Shown here piece by piece: positions 19,251-28,300 of a stretch of DNA of 64,000 bases. Position 1 is the stretch's first letter; every line of letters starts with the position of its first letter. Source of the DNA: Pseudomonadota bacterium. GTDB taxonomy: Bacteria; Pseudomonadota; Alphaproteobacteria; Rhizobiales; Xanthobacteraceae. The position numbers and the translations under genes are program-made. The notes under the pieces are model-generated. The model saw only the letters and a program-made list of their open reading frames with translations, made no database searches and was not told the DNA's origin. The stretch covers positions 1-64,000 of the forward strand of contig JAGXAJ010000004.1 in NCBI GenBank assembly GCA_018971625.1, written 5' to 3'.

Positions 19251-19763
19251 TCAGGAGGAATAGGCGTTCCATAGCATAGTTAGGCCGGAAGCGAGCATGA
19301 TGCCATCCATTACCAGCCGAAACACATCCGGATTGAGCTTGAGCAGAAACGGCTTGGCGATGAAGGCGCCTGCCATCAGCGAAGAACCGGCGATCAAGCC
19401 CTGGATCGCCACATCAAGCGTCAGCGCGCCGAATTGCTGGAACGTCACCGATTTGCTGACGTAAAGGCCGAGCGAACTCGCCGCTTCGGTTGCCAGGAAT
19501 GCGCCTTTACTTAACCCGTAAAACAGGAACAGCGGCACGCTCAGCGGACCGGTCGAAACCACGATCCCCGTCATGTAGCCGATCACGGCGCCCCCGATCG
19601 CCAGATGCCAGCGCGACAGTTTGAGGTCATGCCGCGCCAGCCAGTGCCGCACCGGCACCATTGCCATCAGGAACAGGCCGATCGAAATATCGACATCGCG
19701 CGACGGCAGCGCCAGCAACGTGCGGGCGGCTATCGACACCAGAAAGAAGTAACAAAAACTCGG
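19251..19763 (-). pseudogene. TauE/SafE-type membrane protein, N-terminally truncated
   Basis: The readable frame gives about 163-172 residues with four or five hydrophobic segments (for example YMTGIVVSTGPLSVPLFLFY and VDISIGLFLMAMVPVRHWL). This looks like the C-terminal part of a TauE/SafE permease, which is normally about 240-260 residues. The first membrane segments are missing: upstream the frame runs straight into the alr stop codon TAG at 19764-19766, with no stop between and only a GTG at 19739 as a possible start. It is either a decayed remnant or a short product translated after alr termination. Confidence 0.6.
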
Positions 19764-20978
19764 CTAGCCTGGAGACGAAGCAGCTACCGACGATCCTCCG
19801 GTCGCGCCGCCCTTATAGACGCGGGCATAGCGGCGGCCGAGGCTGGTCAGCACCTCGTAGCCGATGGTGCCGAAATGGTGCGCGAGTTCGTCGACCGTGA
19901 TGCCTTCGCCGATCAGCGTCGCCATGTGGCCGCGCCGCGCAGCATTGTTCGGCAGATCGGTGACGTCGATCGCGATCAGGTCCATCGACACCCGGCCGGC
20001 GATCGGGCAGCGCTTGCCCGCGACCACCGCTTCGGCGCCGCGCGTTCCGTCATTGGAGCCGGCGGCGCGGAAATAACCGTCAGCGTAGCCGGCCGAAACG
20101 ATCGCGAGCTTGGTCGGACGCCGCGCGGTCCACGTGCCGCCGTAGCCTACGCCTTCGCCGCGCTCGATACTGCGGGTCTGGATGATGCGGGCCTTCAGTT
20201 CGACGACCGGCTGCATCGGATTGTCGGCCTCTGGCGTCGGGTTGACGCCGTAGAGCGCAGCTCCCGGCCGCACCATGTCGAACTGGAATTGCGCGCCGAG
20301 GTAAATGCCGGAGGAATTCGACAGCGAGGCCGGCACACCGGCATAAAGGCTCGCGATCTCGCGGAAGGTGGCGACCTGTTTGGCGTTGAGCGGGTGATTG
20401 AGGCTTTCGGCGCAGGCGAGGTGACTCATCACCAGCGTGATGCCGTGATCGCCGGCATTGATCCGGGGCACGATGCCCTGCGCTTCGGTCACAGTCAGGC
20501 CGAGCCGGTTCATGCCGGTGTCGATATGGATGGCGGCGCCGCCGGACCAACCGGAGCGGCGGCAAAACACGTCCCATTCGGCGAGCTCGTTGAGATCGCC
20601 GATCACCGGCCGGACATCGAGTTTGGCGTAGCCGTCGCCGCAATTCTGGAAGAAGCCGTTGAGCACATAGATCGGTGCTGACGGCACGGCGGCACGGACA
20701 ATGCGCGCCTCATCCAGCGTGGCGACAAAAAACATCTTGCAGCCGGCGTCGGCGAGTGCGCGTGCCACCGGCTCGGCGCCGCAGCCATAGGCGTTCGCCT
20801 TGACGACGCCGGCGCATTCGGCCGGCATCGCCGTCTTCTCCAGCTTGCGCCAGTTGGCGACGATCGCGTCGAGATCGACCGTGAGCACGCCGTTGGCGTC
20901 CGCCGGCGCCGCGGCTTTGTTGGCGTCCGGAGAGAGCACGGTATTCTGGAGCGACGCTGGATCGGAGGCAATGTTCAT
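19764..20978 (-). CDS. alr: Alanine racemase
   Basis: PLP enzyme that makes D-alanine for peptidoglycan. It has 404 residues, including an N-terminal extension of about 25 residues. The PLP lysine lies in GVVKANAYGCG near residue 61, and the second catalytic Tyr region is GEGVGYGGTWTARRP. VSMDLIAIDVTD and IGYEVLTSLGRRYARVY mark a complete C-terminal beta domain, so this gene is intact even though the following frame holds a TauE fragment. It is downstream of dnaB on the same strand. Confidence 0.95.
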   Translation of the reverse strand: MNIASDPASLQNTVLSPDANKAAAPADANGVLTVDLDAIVANWRKLEKTAMPAECAGVVKANAYGCGAEPVARALADAGCKMFFVATLDEARIVRAAVPSAPIYVLNGFFQNCGDGYAKLDVRPVIGDLNELAEWDVFCRRSGWSGGAAIHIDTGMNRLGLTVTEAQGIVPRINAGDHGITLVMSHLACAESLNHPLNAKQVATFREIASLYAGVPASLSNSSGIYLGAQFQFDMVRPGAALYGVNPTPEADNPMQPVVELKARIIQTRSIERGEGVGYGGTWTARRPTKLAIVSAGYADGYFRAAGSNDGTRGAEAVVAGKRCPIAGRVSMDLIAIDVTDLPNNAARRGHMATLIGEGITVDELAHHFGTIGYEVLTSLGRRYARVYKGGATGGSSVAASSPG

Positions 20979-21042
20979 GGCGCGGTTTTACGCGCTGCCA
21001 TTGCGCGGTTCAACCGGACAAAAGAATACCGCCAGCGGAACG

Positions 21043-22542
21043 CTAATAAGTCCGTTCCGGCAAATGGCTGTCCTGCACCAGATCGCTGAAGCGGGTGAAC
21101 TGACCTTCGAATTGTAGCTCGACCGTACCGGTCGGGCCGTGGCGCTGTTTGCCAATGATGACTTCGGCCTTGCCGTGCACCAGCGACATGTCGAGTTGCC
21201 ACTTTTCATATTCGGGCGTGCCGATCCGCGGCTCCTTGTTGGCGAGGTAATATTCCTCGCGGAACACGAACATCACGACATCGGCGTCCTGTTCGATCGA
21301 GCCGGATTCACGCAGGTCGGACAATTGCGGGCGTTTGTCGTCGCGTGCTTCGACCTGACGCGACAGTTGCGACAGCGCGATGATCGGAACGTTCAATTCC
21401 TTGGCCAGCGCCTTCAGGCTGGTAGTGATCTCGGTGACTTCCTGAACGCGATTGTCGGAACGCTTGCTTGAGCCCTGCAGCAGCTGGATGTAGTCGACCA
21501 CGAGCAGGTCGAGGCCTTTCTGCCGCTTCAGCCGGCGCGCGCGCGCGGTCAATTGCGAGATCGACAGGCCGCCAGTCTCGTCGACATAAAGCGGCAGCGA
21601 TTGCAGTTCGATTGAGTAGTTGCGGATTTTCTCGAAGTCGGCCTCGGTGATACCGCCGCGGCGGATCGTGCTTGAGGCAATGCCGGTCTGCTCGGCGAGA
21701 ATACGGGTGGCAAGCTGTTCGGCCGACATTTCGCAGGAGAAGAAGCCGACCACACCGCCATTGACCGATTTCATGGTGCCGTCGGCTTGTATCTCGGCGC
21801 GATGGGCCTTGGCGACGTTATAGGCAATGTTGGTGGCTAGCGCCGTCTTGCCCATGCCGGGACGGCCCGCGACGATGATCAGATCGGAGGGTTGCAGACC
21901 GCCCACCTTGATGTCGAGATCGCGCAATCCGGTTGCGATGCCGGACAATTTGCCGTCGCGCTTGTAGGCGTTGGCGGCCATGTCGACGGCGACGGTGAGT
22001 GCCTGCGAAAACCGCTGAAACCCACCATCGTAGCGGCCGGTCTCGGCCAGCTCGTAAAGCTGGCGCTCGGCATCCTCGATCTGCGCGCGCGGCGCAAAAT
22101 CCACCGGCGCGTCGAAGGCGACATTGACCATGTCCTCACCGATCCGGATCAGGTCGCGGCGCAACGCCATGTCGTAGATCGTTCGCCCATAGTCCTGGGC
22201 GTTGATGATGGTGGTGGCTTCTGCAGCGAGGCGGGCGAGGTATTGGCCGACCGTCATGCCTCCGATATCGGTTTCGGCGGGCAGGAAGGTCTTGAGGGTT
22301 ACCGGGGTCGCGACCTTTCCCATCCGGATCAGACTACCGGCGGTGTCGAAAATGACCTGATGAATCTGTTCGAAGAAATGCTTGGGTTCGAGAAAATCCG
22401 ACACCCGATAGAACGCGTCGTTATTGACGAGGATCGCGCCCAGCAAGCTCTGTTCCGCCTCGATATTATGGGGTGCGCTGCGATAGGCCGGATTTGGCGC
22501 ATCGGGGGCGAGCTTGAAAACGTTCGAATCAGTCGGGGCCAT
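21043..22542 (-). CDS. dnaB: Replicative DNA helicase
   Basis: Hexameric helicase of the replication fork. It has 499 residues counted from MAPTDSNVFKLAP at 22542; the frame is open for 92 more codons upstream but without family similarity. The N-terminal domain has PHNIEAEQSLLGAIL. The RecA-like domain has GRPGMGKTALATNIA near residue 226, LLVVDYIQLLQG (Walker B) and SQLSRQVEARDDKRP followed by LSDLRESGSIEQDADVV. It is co-directional with alr, 65 bases away. Confidence 0.96.
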   Translation of the reverse strand: MAPTDSNVFKLAPDAPNPAYRSAPHNIEAEQSLLGAILVNNDAFYRVSDFLEPKHFFEQIHQVIFDTAGSLIRMGKVATPVTLKTFLPAETDIGGMTVGQYLARLAAEATTIINAQDYGRTIYDMALRRDLIRIGEDMVNVAFDAPVDFAPRAQIEDAERQLYELAETGRYDGGFQRFSQALTVAVDMAANAYKRDGKLSGIATGLRDLDIKVGGLQPSDLIIVAGRPGMGKTALATNIAYNVAKAHRAEIQADGTMKSVNGGVVGFFSCEMSAEQLATRILAEQTGIASSTIRRGGITEADFEKIRNYSIELQSLPLYVDETGGLSISQLTARARRLKRQKGLDLLVVDYIQLLQGSSKRSDNRVQEVTEITTSLKALAKELNVPIIALSQLSRQVEARDDKRPQLSDLRESGSIEQDADVVMFVFREEYYLANKEPRIGTPEYEKWQLDMSLVHGKAEVIIGKQRHGPTGTVELQFEGQFTRFSDLVQDSHLPERTY

Positions 22543-22857
22543 GGGTCCGGATTGTTCTCTATTTTTGTCGTTGTTTGGATTTCGGATATGGGGCGGCGAT
22601 AAAGCGCCGCCCTTGGCTACGGCGGAAGCGCGAACATGCCTTATGCCCGATTCACACAATGCGAGGTGTGAATTCCCGGCGGGACCATGGATTTGCCGCT
22701 TGACGGGTTCTGCGCGAAAATTTGGCGGAGCTGGGCCGGTTTTTCTTCGAAAAATACCGCTCCTGCGAAATGGTGTCGCAGCCCCTGAACCTTTGGCGGC
22801 TCCGGCCGAACCCAACACCGCGATCTCTAAAAGCTGAATGAAATAAGAAGGCTGAAA
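22543..22857. other. dnaB upstream region
   Basis: About 315 bases between the dnaB start and a small membrane-protein ORF, both minus strand. The dnaB frame stays open here but does not look coding. I see no RNA gene or clear promoter boxes. Confidence 0.5.
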
Positions 22858-22980
22858 TTAAATCAGCAGGAGATAAATCAGCGCGATCAAGGCGGATCCA
22901 ATGCCGGTGGCCATCAGCACGTAGTCGGTGCGGATATCGCGGCCTGGATCCAGCGAAGGTTGGGGGGATTTCTGCGTCAT
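22858..22980 (-). CDS. Putative 40-residue single-pass membrane microprotein
   Basis: A short frame gives a polar N-terminus (MTQKSPQPSLDPGRDIRTDY) followed by an unbroken hydrophobic helix (VLMATGIGSALIALIYLLLI) that runs to the stop. That arrangement is unusual for a random frame in GC-rich DNA. The ATG has only a GAGA directly upstream as a possible ribosome binding site. It lies between dnaB and a dispersed repeat. There is no known function; it could be a regulator of a membrane partner, which is inference only. Confidence 0.5.
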   Translation of the reverse strand: MTQKSPQPSLDPGRDIRTDYVLMATGIGSALIALIYLLLI

Positions 22981-23126
22981 TCTCAAGGTTTAGGGCCGGC
23001 GGGCCCGGCCTTCTGTGAAGCAAATCACATCTAGGGGTTTTCTTTATCGGTCCAGGAACAGATTGCAGCGGCCGGTATTAACGTTGACGCGGTTGGCGAA
23101 CGGAAACAGGCGATGGCTCGGCAAGT

Positions 23127-23228
23127 TAGAGCGTTTTCGAGCGAAGTGGGTACCGGTTCGCGTAAAGAAAACGCGTCAAAACAAGAATCTAGAGCTCCGT
23201 TCCGATTCCATCGCAACGGGGGCACTAG
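23127..23228. repeat. Dispersed palindromic repeat, copy B
   Basis: It starts TTAGAGCGTTTTCGAGCG and ends CACTAG. The left hairpin arms GCGTTTTC/GAAAACGC and inner GCGAA/TTCGC are intact. The right hairpin GTTCCGAT/ATCGCAAC has one C-C mismatch. It lies in a gene-poor stretch. Confidence 0.85.
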
Positions 23229-23283
23229 TGGTTGGCGATCGACAGATGGCGAACGACGATGGCTGTTGAGGTTGATCGATACC

Positions 23284-23430
23284 ATGGAGAAGATATCCCG
23301 CCAGGATGCGCGAGTTGCGCCGCATGATAGCGCGGTTTTGTCCGAGTTGAGGCTGCAGCTGGCACGTCCCGTATCAACATACCCGCATTGGCAGGTGCCG
23401 CGTGCGCCCCATTTCAGTCTGCGCAATTAG
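23284..23430 (+). CDS. Possible 48-residue protein of unknown function
   Basis: A plus-strand frame from ATG 23284 gives a short basic protein (MEKISRQDARVAPHDSAVLS ... ending APHFSLRN). GAGG about 11 bases upstream could serve as a ribosome binding site. It resembles nothing I recognise. The upstream extension of this frame is repeat sequence and is not coding. Confidence is low. Confidence 0.25.
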   Translation: MEKISRQDARVAPHDSAVLSELRLQLARPVSTYPHWQVPRAPHFSLRN

Positions 23431-23482
23431 GGCGCAAGACTTGTAAGGCGCAAGACTTGTAAGCGTAAGGCTTGCGCGATTG

Positions 23483-24733
23483 CTATCCGCCGGCGATTTG
23501 CAGCCGCGGCCACTTTCCGCGCTCGCGCCCGCGTAATTTCGCCTCTTCGCGTACGATATAGTCTCGTGTCATTGGCGTCACGCCTTGGCGCTTGGTGATC
23601 TGAATCTGCAGATTCATCATATTTTGTTTGCGGAACGACATTTCCGCGACCGCCAGATAAAACTGCCACATTCGCGCGAAGCGCTCGTCGTAAAGACGCA
23701 CCGCATCGTCCCACCGCGCCATGAACCGCTCTCGCCAGGCTTTCAGGGTTTCGGCGTAATGCAGCCGCAGGATTTCGATGTCGCACACCAATAGGCCGAC
23801 CTTCTCGATCACCGGGACTACCTCGGACAGTGCCGGGATGTAGCCGCCGGGAAAGATATATTTTGCAATCCAGGGATTGGTGACGTCGGGCGGGTCGGAA
23901 CGTCCGATCGAATGCAGCACCATCACGCCATCATCGGCGAGCAGTTCGGCGCAATGCCGGAAATAGGTCTCGTAGAAATCGACGCCGACATGTTCGAACA
24001 TGCCGACCGACACGATGCGGTCGAATGGCCCGGGAATGTCACGATAATCCTTGAGCAGGAACTTTGCCGACTGCGTCAGATTTTTCTCGGCGGCGCGGGC
24101 GTTCGACACCTGCAATTGCTCCGTCGAAAGCGTCACGCCGGTGACGTTGGCGCCGGTCATTTCGGCCAGATACAGGCCAAGCCCTCCCCAGCCGGAGCCG
24201 ATATCGAGCACGCGGTCGCCGGGACTGACCAAAAGCTTGGCGGCGAGATGGCGTTTCTTGGCAAGCTGGGCCTCCTCGAGGCTTGCATCCGGGGTCTCGA
24301 AATAAGCGCAGCTATATTGCTTGTCGGTATCGAGGAAGAGCGAATAAAGACGGCCGTCAAGATCGTAGTGGCGGGCGACATTGTCTCGCGAACGGCCGCG
24401 TGGGTTGAACTGTTGGGCATGCCGGACCAAATACCGCAGCCACCATTGCAGCCTGGCCCAGCGCGGCATGGCGTCGGGCTGATCCATGAGAATCGCCAAT
24501 ACATCGGCGATCGAACCCCGCTCAACCACGAACGAGCCTTCCATGAAGATCTCGCCCAGCGCGAGTTCGGGGTCGAGCAAAATTCGCCGCTCCGCCTCGG
24601 TGGTGAGAAATCTGACGGCTACCGGCTGGCCAGTGCCATCACCGCAGGTAAACCGGCTGCCGTTCGCGGTCGTGAATTTCACTGTCCCGCGACGAATGAA
24701 CTGCGCCAGAAAATGCCGCAACAAACGGTCCAT
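23483..24733 (-). CDS. cfa: Cyclopropane-fatty-acyl-phospholipid synthase family methyltransferase
   Basis: SAM-dependent methyltransferase that modifies unsaturated acyl chains of membrane lipids. It has 416 residues from MDRLLRHFLAQFIRRG; the frame is open upstream. The SAM loop VLDIGSGWGGLGLYLAEM lies near residue 178, with GVTLSTEQLQVSNARAAEKN and VSVGMFEHVGVDFYETYFRH following, as in Cfa. KYIFPGGYIPALSEV is the conserved C-terminal substrate region. Close relatives that transfer methyl groups without ring formation cannot be excluded. Confidence 0.9.
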   Translation of the reverse strand: MDRLLRHFLAQFIRRGTVKFTTANGSRFTCGDGTGQPVAVRFLTTEAERRILLDPELALGEIFMEGSFVVERGSIADVLAILMDQPDAMPRWARLQWWLRYLVRHAQQFNPRGRSRDNVARHYDLDGRLYSLFLDTDKQYSCAYFETPDASLEEAQLAKKRHLAAKLLVSPGDRVLDIGSGWGGLGLYLAEMTGANVTGVTLSTEQLQVSNARAAEKNLTQSAKFLLKDYRDIPGPFDRIVSVGMFEHVGVDFYETYFRHCAELLADDGVMVLHSIGRSDPPDVTNPWIAKYIFPGGYIPALSEVVPVIEKVGLLVCDIEILRLHYAETLKAWRERFMARWDDAVRLYDERFARMWQFYLAVAEMSFRKQNMMNLQIQITKRQGVTPMTRDYIVREEAKLRGRERGKWPRLQIAGG

Positions 24734-25015
24734 GGAAACCACCGCTAGAAGCGGTCCCGTAGAAGCTAGCCTGCCGTTGTCACACCGACGCCTGTGGAAC
24801 CGGATAGTTCCTACCAGCGCCTCAAGAAGATCATAATATTGCACTTTGGTAGGAGCTAGTGCTTTGTACACAAAGCGGATATTCCGAAATGTGACGTTCA
24901 CGTGGTTGCGTTATCTGCCTGCTTCCATTCGCGGCACAATCGGCTAAAAGGTGACCGCCGCGTTCAGTGCCGTACCGAGGACGTTAAAAGCGATTTCCCC
25001 TTTGGAGGACAGTGA

Positions 25016-26200
25016 ATGTTGGGCCGAGCGCTCATTTTAGCGACGGTGACGCTTCTGATCGGCGATTTGACGGCCCCGGCGCATGCGCAGGTGACCAATC
25101 TCGAGGCCGGCAAAAGTCCCTCCCAGATCTTCGCAGACACCTGTACTGCATGCCACAAGAGCCCACGCGGACTGCTGAGGACGCTGCCGGCAGGGTCGTT
25201 GCCAAGCTTCCTGCGCCAGCACTACACGACCAGCCCCGAGATGGCCGGGCTGCTCAGCTCCTACCTGATTTCCAATGGCGCTGCCGACACCCGCTACGGC
25301 AGCCAGACCAGGCCGGACAAGGACGCCAGATCGGGAGGCAGGCTCGAAGGCAAGCCCGGCGGCCCGGTTGAACAGTTCGACCGTCAGGGCCATCGGCTGC
25401 ATACCGCTACGCCGGAGCCTGCGCGGCCCGAGGCGGAGCCGCGTCAGGCTGCCGGGCCGGACGTCGATAACGTCAACCCGCAAGGCGAACCGGAACGCAG
25501 GGGCCGCAACAGCAAGCGGCTAGCGCGGCCGGCGGAGGAGGGTCCAAAACCTGCCGACGCTGCGGCGCGCGAAGCCACCGAGCGCGGCCCGGATGGCCGC
25601 AAGCTCAAGCGGCGGTTGAGCAAACGCGGCAGACACGGTGTTGAGGGGCCAACGGACGAAACTGAAAAGGATCAGGGGGCGGGCAAGGCCGACACGGCCA
25701 AGACCGACGCCAAGACTGACGCCAAGACCGATACCAGGAAGGAGGAACCCGCGACGGCCGGACCCGCCGAGGACAAGCCTGCGGGCGAGGCCACGAAGGA
25801 AGAAGCCGCCAAACCCGACAGCATAAAGCCGCCCGGCGAGGACCAATCCGAGACCGCAAAGAAGACCGGGTCCGTCCAGGAAAACGCGCCCCAGGAGCCG
25901 ACCGGTCAGACCCCGGTACTAAAGGCCGATCCGGCCGCGCCTGTCACGCCCGCGCCCCCGGTTGCCGCGGCGCAGTCCGCAGCAACCCCGACGACGGCGC
26001 CGAAATCGGCGACCGCCTCATCGGCGCCGTCGACGCAACCTGCTACATCGCCTTTGCCATCGACACCTGTGCCATCGACGCCATCCGCGGGTCAATCAGC
26101 AGCCGTGGAGGCTGCGTCCCCTGCCGTCAGCACCCCGCCTGCGCCGTCCTCGCCATCGGCTGCGCCAGCGGGCTCTCCGATGCCCCCGGTCTCCCAATAG
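25016..26200 (+). CDS. Secreted c-type-haem motif protein with long Pro/Ala/Lys-rich tail
   Basis: A 394-residue protein with a signal peptide ending PAHAQ near residue 25. The small N-terminal domain has a c-type haem attachment motif CTACH at residues 43-47 and a possible axial Met in YTTSPEMAGLLSSYL near residue 76, so it may be a minimal cytochrome c. The next about 300 residues are low complexity: basic/acidic repeats such as DAKTDAKTDTRKEEP and then Pro/Ala/Ser-rich sequence ending PAGSPMPPVSQ. GGAGG seven bases upstream supports the start. It stands alone between cfa and the convergent L9 gene. The role is unknown; anchoring of a haem domain through or to the cell wall is an inference. 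Confidence 0.75.
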   Translation: MLGRALILATVTLLIGDLTAPAHAQVTNLEAGKSPSQIFADTCTACHKSPRGLLRTLPAGSLPSFLRQHYTTSPEMAGLLSSYLISNGAADTRYGSQTRPDKDARSGGRLEGKPGGPVEQFDRQGHRLHTATPEPARPEAEPRQAAGPDVDNVNPQGEPERRGRNSKRLARPAEEGPKPADAAAREATERGPDGRKLKRRLSKRGRHGVEGPTDETEKDQGAGKADTAKTDAKTDAKTDTRKEEPATAGPAEDKPAGEATKEEAAKPDSIKPPGEDQSETAKKTGSVQENAPQEPTGQTPVLKADPAAPVTPAPPVAAAQSAATPTTAPKSATASSAPSTQPATSPLPSTPVPSTPSAGQSAAVEAASPAVSTPPAPSSPSAAPAGSPMPPVSQ

Positions 26201-26232
26201 GATTTTGGCAAGACGGATTTTCAATTCCTCCC

Positions 26233-26250
26233 GGCGTGGTCGACCACGCC
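26233..26250. terminator. Perfect 18-bp palindrome between convergent genes
   Basis: GGCGTGG-TCGA-CCACGCC is a perfect inverted repeat lying between the convergent secreted haem-motif gene and rplI. There is no T run on either side, so it is either a T-less bidirectional terminator or a protein-binding site. Confidence 0.4.
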
Positions 26251-26324
26251 GTTCGAAGGGCGTGAACGTAAATCCCAGCCGGGCTGGCCGGGGCCCGCGC
26301 CTGATTGTGGCCAATGCCGGCAGC

Positions 26325-26924
26325 TTATTTTTCCGTGGCCGGCTCTGGCTGCGGTTCCTCGTCGTGCCGTGCTTCCGGGTCGAAGAATTCGCCGGCAGCG
26401 GCGAGCGCTTCAGCGGCGGCATCCTGATCCTCCTGGCGAGTCGAGATATCCTCGCCGCGGTTGATGCGCTCTGCCTCATCGGCGCTGCGCGCAACCGTCA
26501 CGGTCACAGCAGCCTCGACTTCTGGATGCACCGCGATGGCGATCGAATGCTTGCCGATGGACTTGATCGGAGCATCCAGCAATACCTGACTACGGGAGAT
26601 GGTGACGCCATCGGTTTCGAACGACGCGATGATGTCACGCACGCTGACCGAACCGAACAACTGGCCGGTTTCGGAGGCCTGACGCAGCACCACGACATTG
26701 CGGCCGTCGATCTTTTCCGCGACCCTTGTCGCTTCGCCCTTGGCCTTGAGGTTGCGGGCTTCCAATTCGGCCTTCATGCCTTCGAACCTGGCGCGGTTGT
26801 CCGAGGTGGCGCGCAGCGCCTTGCCGCGTTTCAACAAAAAATTGCGCGCAAACCCGTCCTTGACGCGGACGACTTCGCCCATCTGGCCGAGCTTGGCGAC
26901 ACGTTCCAGCAAAATGACTTCCAT
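26325..26924 (-). CDS. rplI: 50S ribosomal protein L9
   Basis: Binds 23S rRNA at the base of the L1 stalk. It has 199 residues from [19 protein letters not shown], with a strong AAGGAGAT upstream; the frame is open further but the L9 start is clear. The N-terminal RNA-binding domain ([20 protein letters not shown]), the long connecting helix and the C-terminal domain ([26 protein letters not shown]) are present. The last about 45 residues are an acidic, Ala/Glu-rich tail beyond the usual about 150 residues. It is the last gene of the rpsF-rpsR-DUF2232-rplI unit. Confidence 0.97.
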   Translation of the reverse strand: MEVILLERVAKLGQMGEVVRVKDGFARNFLLKRGKALRATSDNRARFEGMKAELEARNLKAKGEATRVAEKIDGRNVVVLRQASETGQLFGSVSVRDIIASFETDGVTISRSQVLLDAPIKSIGKHSIAIAVHPEVEAAVTVTVARSADEAERINRGEDISTRQEDQDAAAEALAAAGEFFDPEARHDEEPQPEPATEK

Positions 26925-26983
26925 GTTCGTATCTCCTTGGCAGAAATGTGAGGTTTGGGATCGGGGTTGGTGAAATGCCGATT

Positions 26984-27928
26984 TCAGGACGCGGGGAGGG
27001 GCGGCCTCAGGTAGCGCTGACGAATCCGGAAGATGGCGTCGACAAGACCGAGGATCGCCATGACAAGCAACGGCCAGCTGAACATCAGCACCACGGCGTA
27101 GGTGCAGCTCAGCCAAAGTTTCCGGTGCTTCAGCGCCAGTGTCAGCGTATGCAAGACCGCAAAGCCGGTAAACGCATATGCGACCATCAAGGCGGCAGCG
27201 ATGATGCGCGCCTGGATCGCCGGCAAACCGCCGCTGAAACAGAACGCGATAGCAACGCACAGCACGGCCAATGTCCTCGGTGGCAACGCCGTGCTTTTCA
27301 GGTCGGGCCAGGGGCGGTGCAACCGTCCCGAGGTTGCCGTGATTTTCGCGGCGAGCCAGAGATTGAGCGTCAGTATCATCATCGTAACCATGGCGGCCGC
27401 GATGGGAGCGATAGTGATCAAGGCGTCGATCTCGCGTTCGGTGGGAGCCGCGCCGGCTTCCTGCAGCAAGGTCGTTACCGAGGCGCGCAACGTTTCAGTT
27501 ATGGTTGGCGCGTCGGATCCCAGTGTACGCAACATCCCGGTTGTGATGATCACGGCAAAAAGCCCGATCCAGAGCAGGATCCGGCCAGCCGGGTACCATT
27601 CCAGCACGGCCGAATCGGCGGTCGGCGGATTGTTCGCCGCGGCCGGCCGTCCGAGCAGCGAAAGATATCCGAGCCACCAGGCGGGCAGCGCGACCCCCAC
27701 CGCAAACGCGGTGCAATAGGAGAGGCCGAAGATGATGCCGAGGCCGATCGCGGCAGCGATGCCGCCGATCGCGGCGCAAAGCGGGCCCCATCCGAGCGCC
27801 GCCACCATCAGCGGCAAGGGCGCGAGATAAAGCAGCGGCACTGAAATCAATGCGCCCGAGACCATCGAGGCAAACATCAGCGCCGACGCTGCGCCGGCCA
27901 CAAAAGCAATGGGAATGATCGCGATCAT
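26984..27928 (-). CDS. DUF2232 family membrane protein
   Basis: A polytopic membrane protein of about 314 residues, with eight or so hydrophobic segments (for example [20 protein letters not shown] and [15 protein letters not shown]). DUF2232/YybS-like proteins are commonly found between rpsR and rplI in alphaproteobacteria, exactly as here. The function is unknown. The start at 27928 (MIAIIPIAF) follows GGCGGGAC at a suitable distance; an upstream ATG at 27979 is possible. Confidence 0.85.
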   Translation of the reverse strand: MIAIIPIAFVAGAASALMFASMVSGALISVPLLYLAPLPLMVAALGWGPLCAAIGGIAAAIGLGIIFGLSYCTAFAVGVALPAWWLGYLSLLGRPAAANNPPTADSAVLEWYPAGRILLWIGLFAVIITTGMLRTLGSDAPTITETLRASVTTLLQEAGAAPTEREIDALITIAPIAAAMVTMMILTLNLWLAAKITATSGRLHRPWPDLKSTALPPRTLAVLCVAIAFCFSGGLPAIQARIIAAALMVAYAFTGFAVLHTLTLALKHRKLWLSCTYAVVLMFSWPLLVMAILGLVDAIFRIRQRYLRPPLPAS

Positions 27929-28055
27929 CAGCTGTCCCGCCTTTCGAGCGGTTAGAGGTTCGCTAAAAACCCCAACCATCGGCGACCGGACGACCCGGAA
28001 GCCTTATGAAGATAATCGCCCCGCCGCACAAAGAGCCGGCGGAGCGAGGTTGTCG

Positions 28056-28295
28056 TTATCGAATGACGTAAGGCAGCAGCCCGAGAAAACGCGAGCGCTT
28101 GATGGCGCGCGCGAGTTCGCGCTGCTTCTTGGCGGAGACGGCCGTGATGCGGCTCGGCACGATCTTGCCGCGCTCGGAGACGTAACGCATCAAGAGCTTG
28201 GAATCCTTGTAGTCGATCTTCGGCGCGTTTGGACCCGTGAACGGGCAGGTCTTGCGGCGGCGGAAAAACGGACGGCGTGCACCAGCTTCAGCCAT
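28056..28295 (-). CDS. rpsR: 30S ribosomal protein S18
   Basis: A 79-residue small-subunit protein that pairs with S6 on 16S rRNA. The core [20 protein letters not shown] and [20 protein letters not shown] is diagnostic. It starts six bases downstream of the rpsF stop, so S6 and S18 are made together, as their complex requires. Confidence 0.97.
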   Translation of the reverse strand: MAEAGARRPFFRRRKTCPFTGPNAPKIDYKDSKLLMRYVSERGKIVPSRITAVSAKKQRELARAIKRSRFLGLLPYVIR

Positions 28296-28300
28296 GATTC

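Larger units (their letters stand above)
22981..23482. other. Gene-poor interval with repeat copy B
   Basis: About 500 bases between the microprotein and the cfa-type gene. It holds repeat copy B (23127-23228) and, after it, a possible 48-residue plus-strand frame (23284-23430). No other gene is supported. Confidence 0.55.

Noticed and set aside
23113..23283. Upstream part of a plus-strand frame with basic residues
   Set aside because: It is the dispersed repeat copy B translated; only the short part after it could be coding.
25680..25740. Short direct repeats (GACGCCAAGACT units) resembling a CRISPR-like array
   Set aside because: In-frame Lys/Thr/Asp repeats of the secreted haem-motif protein; no spacers or cas genes.
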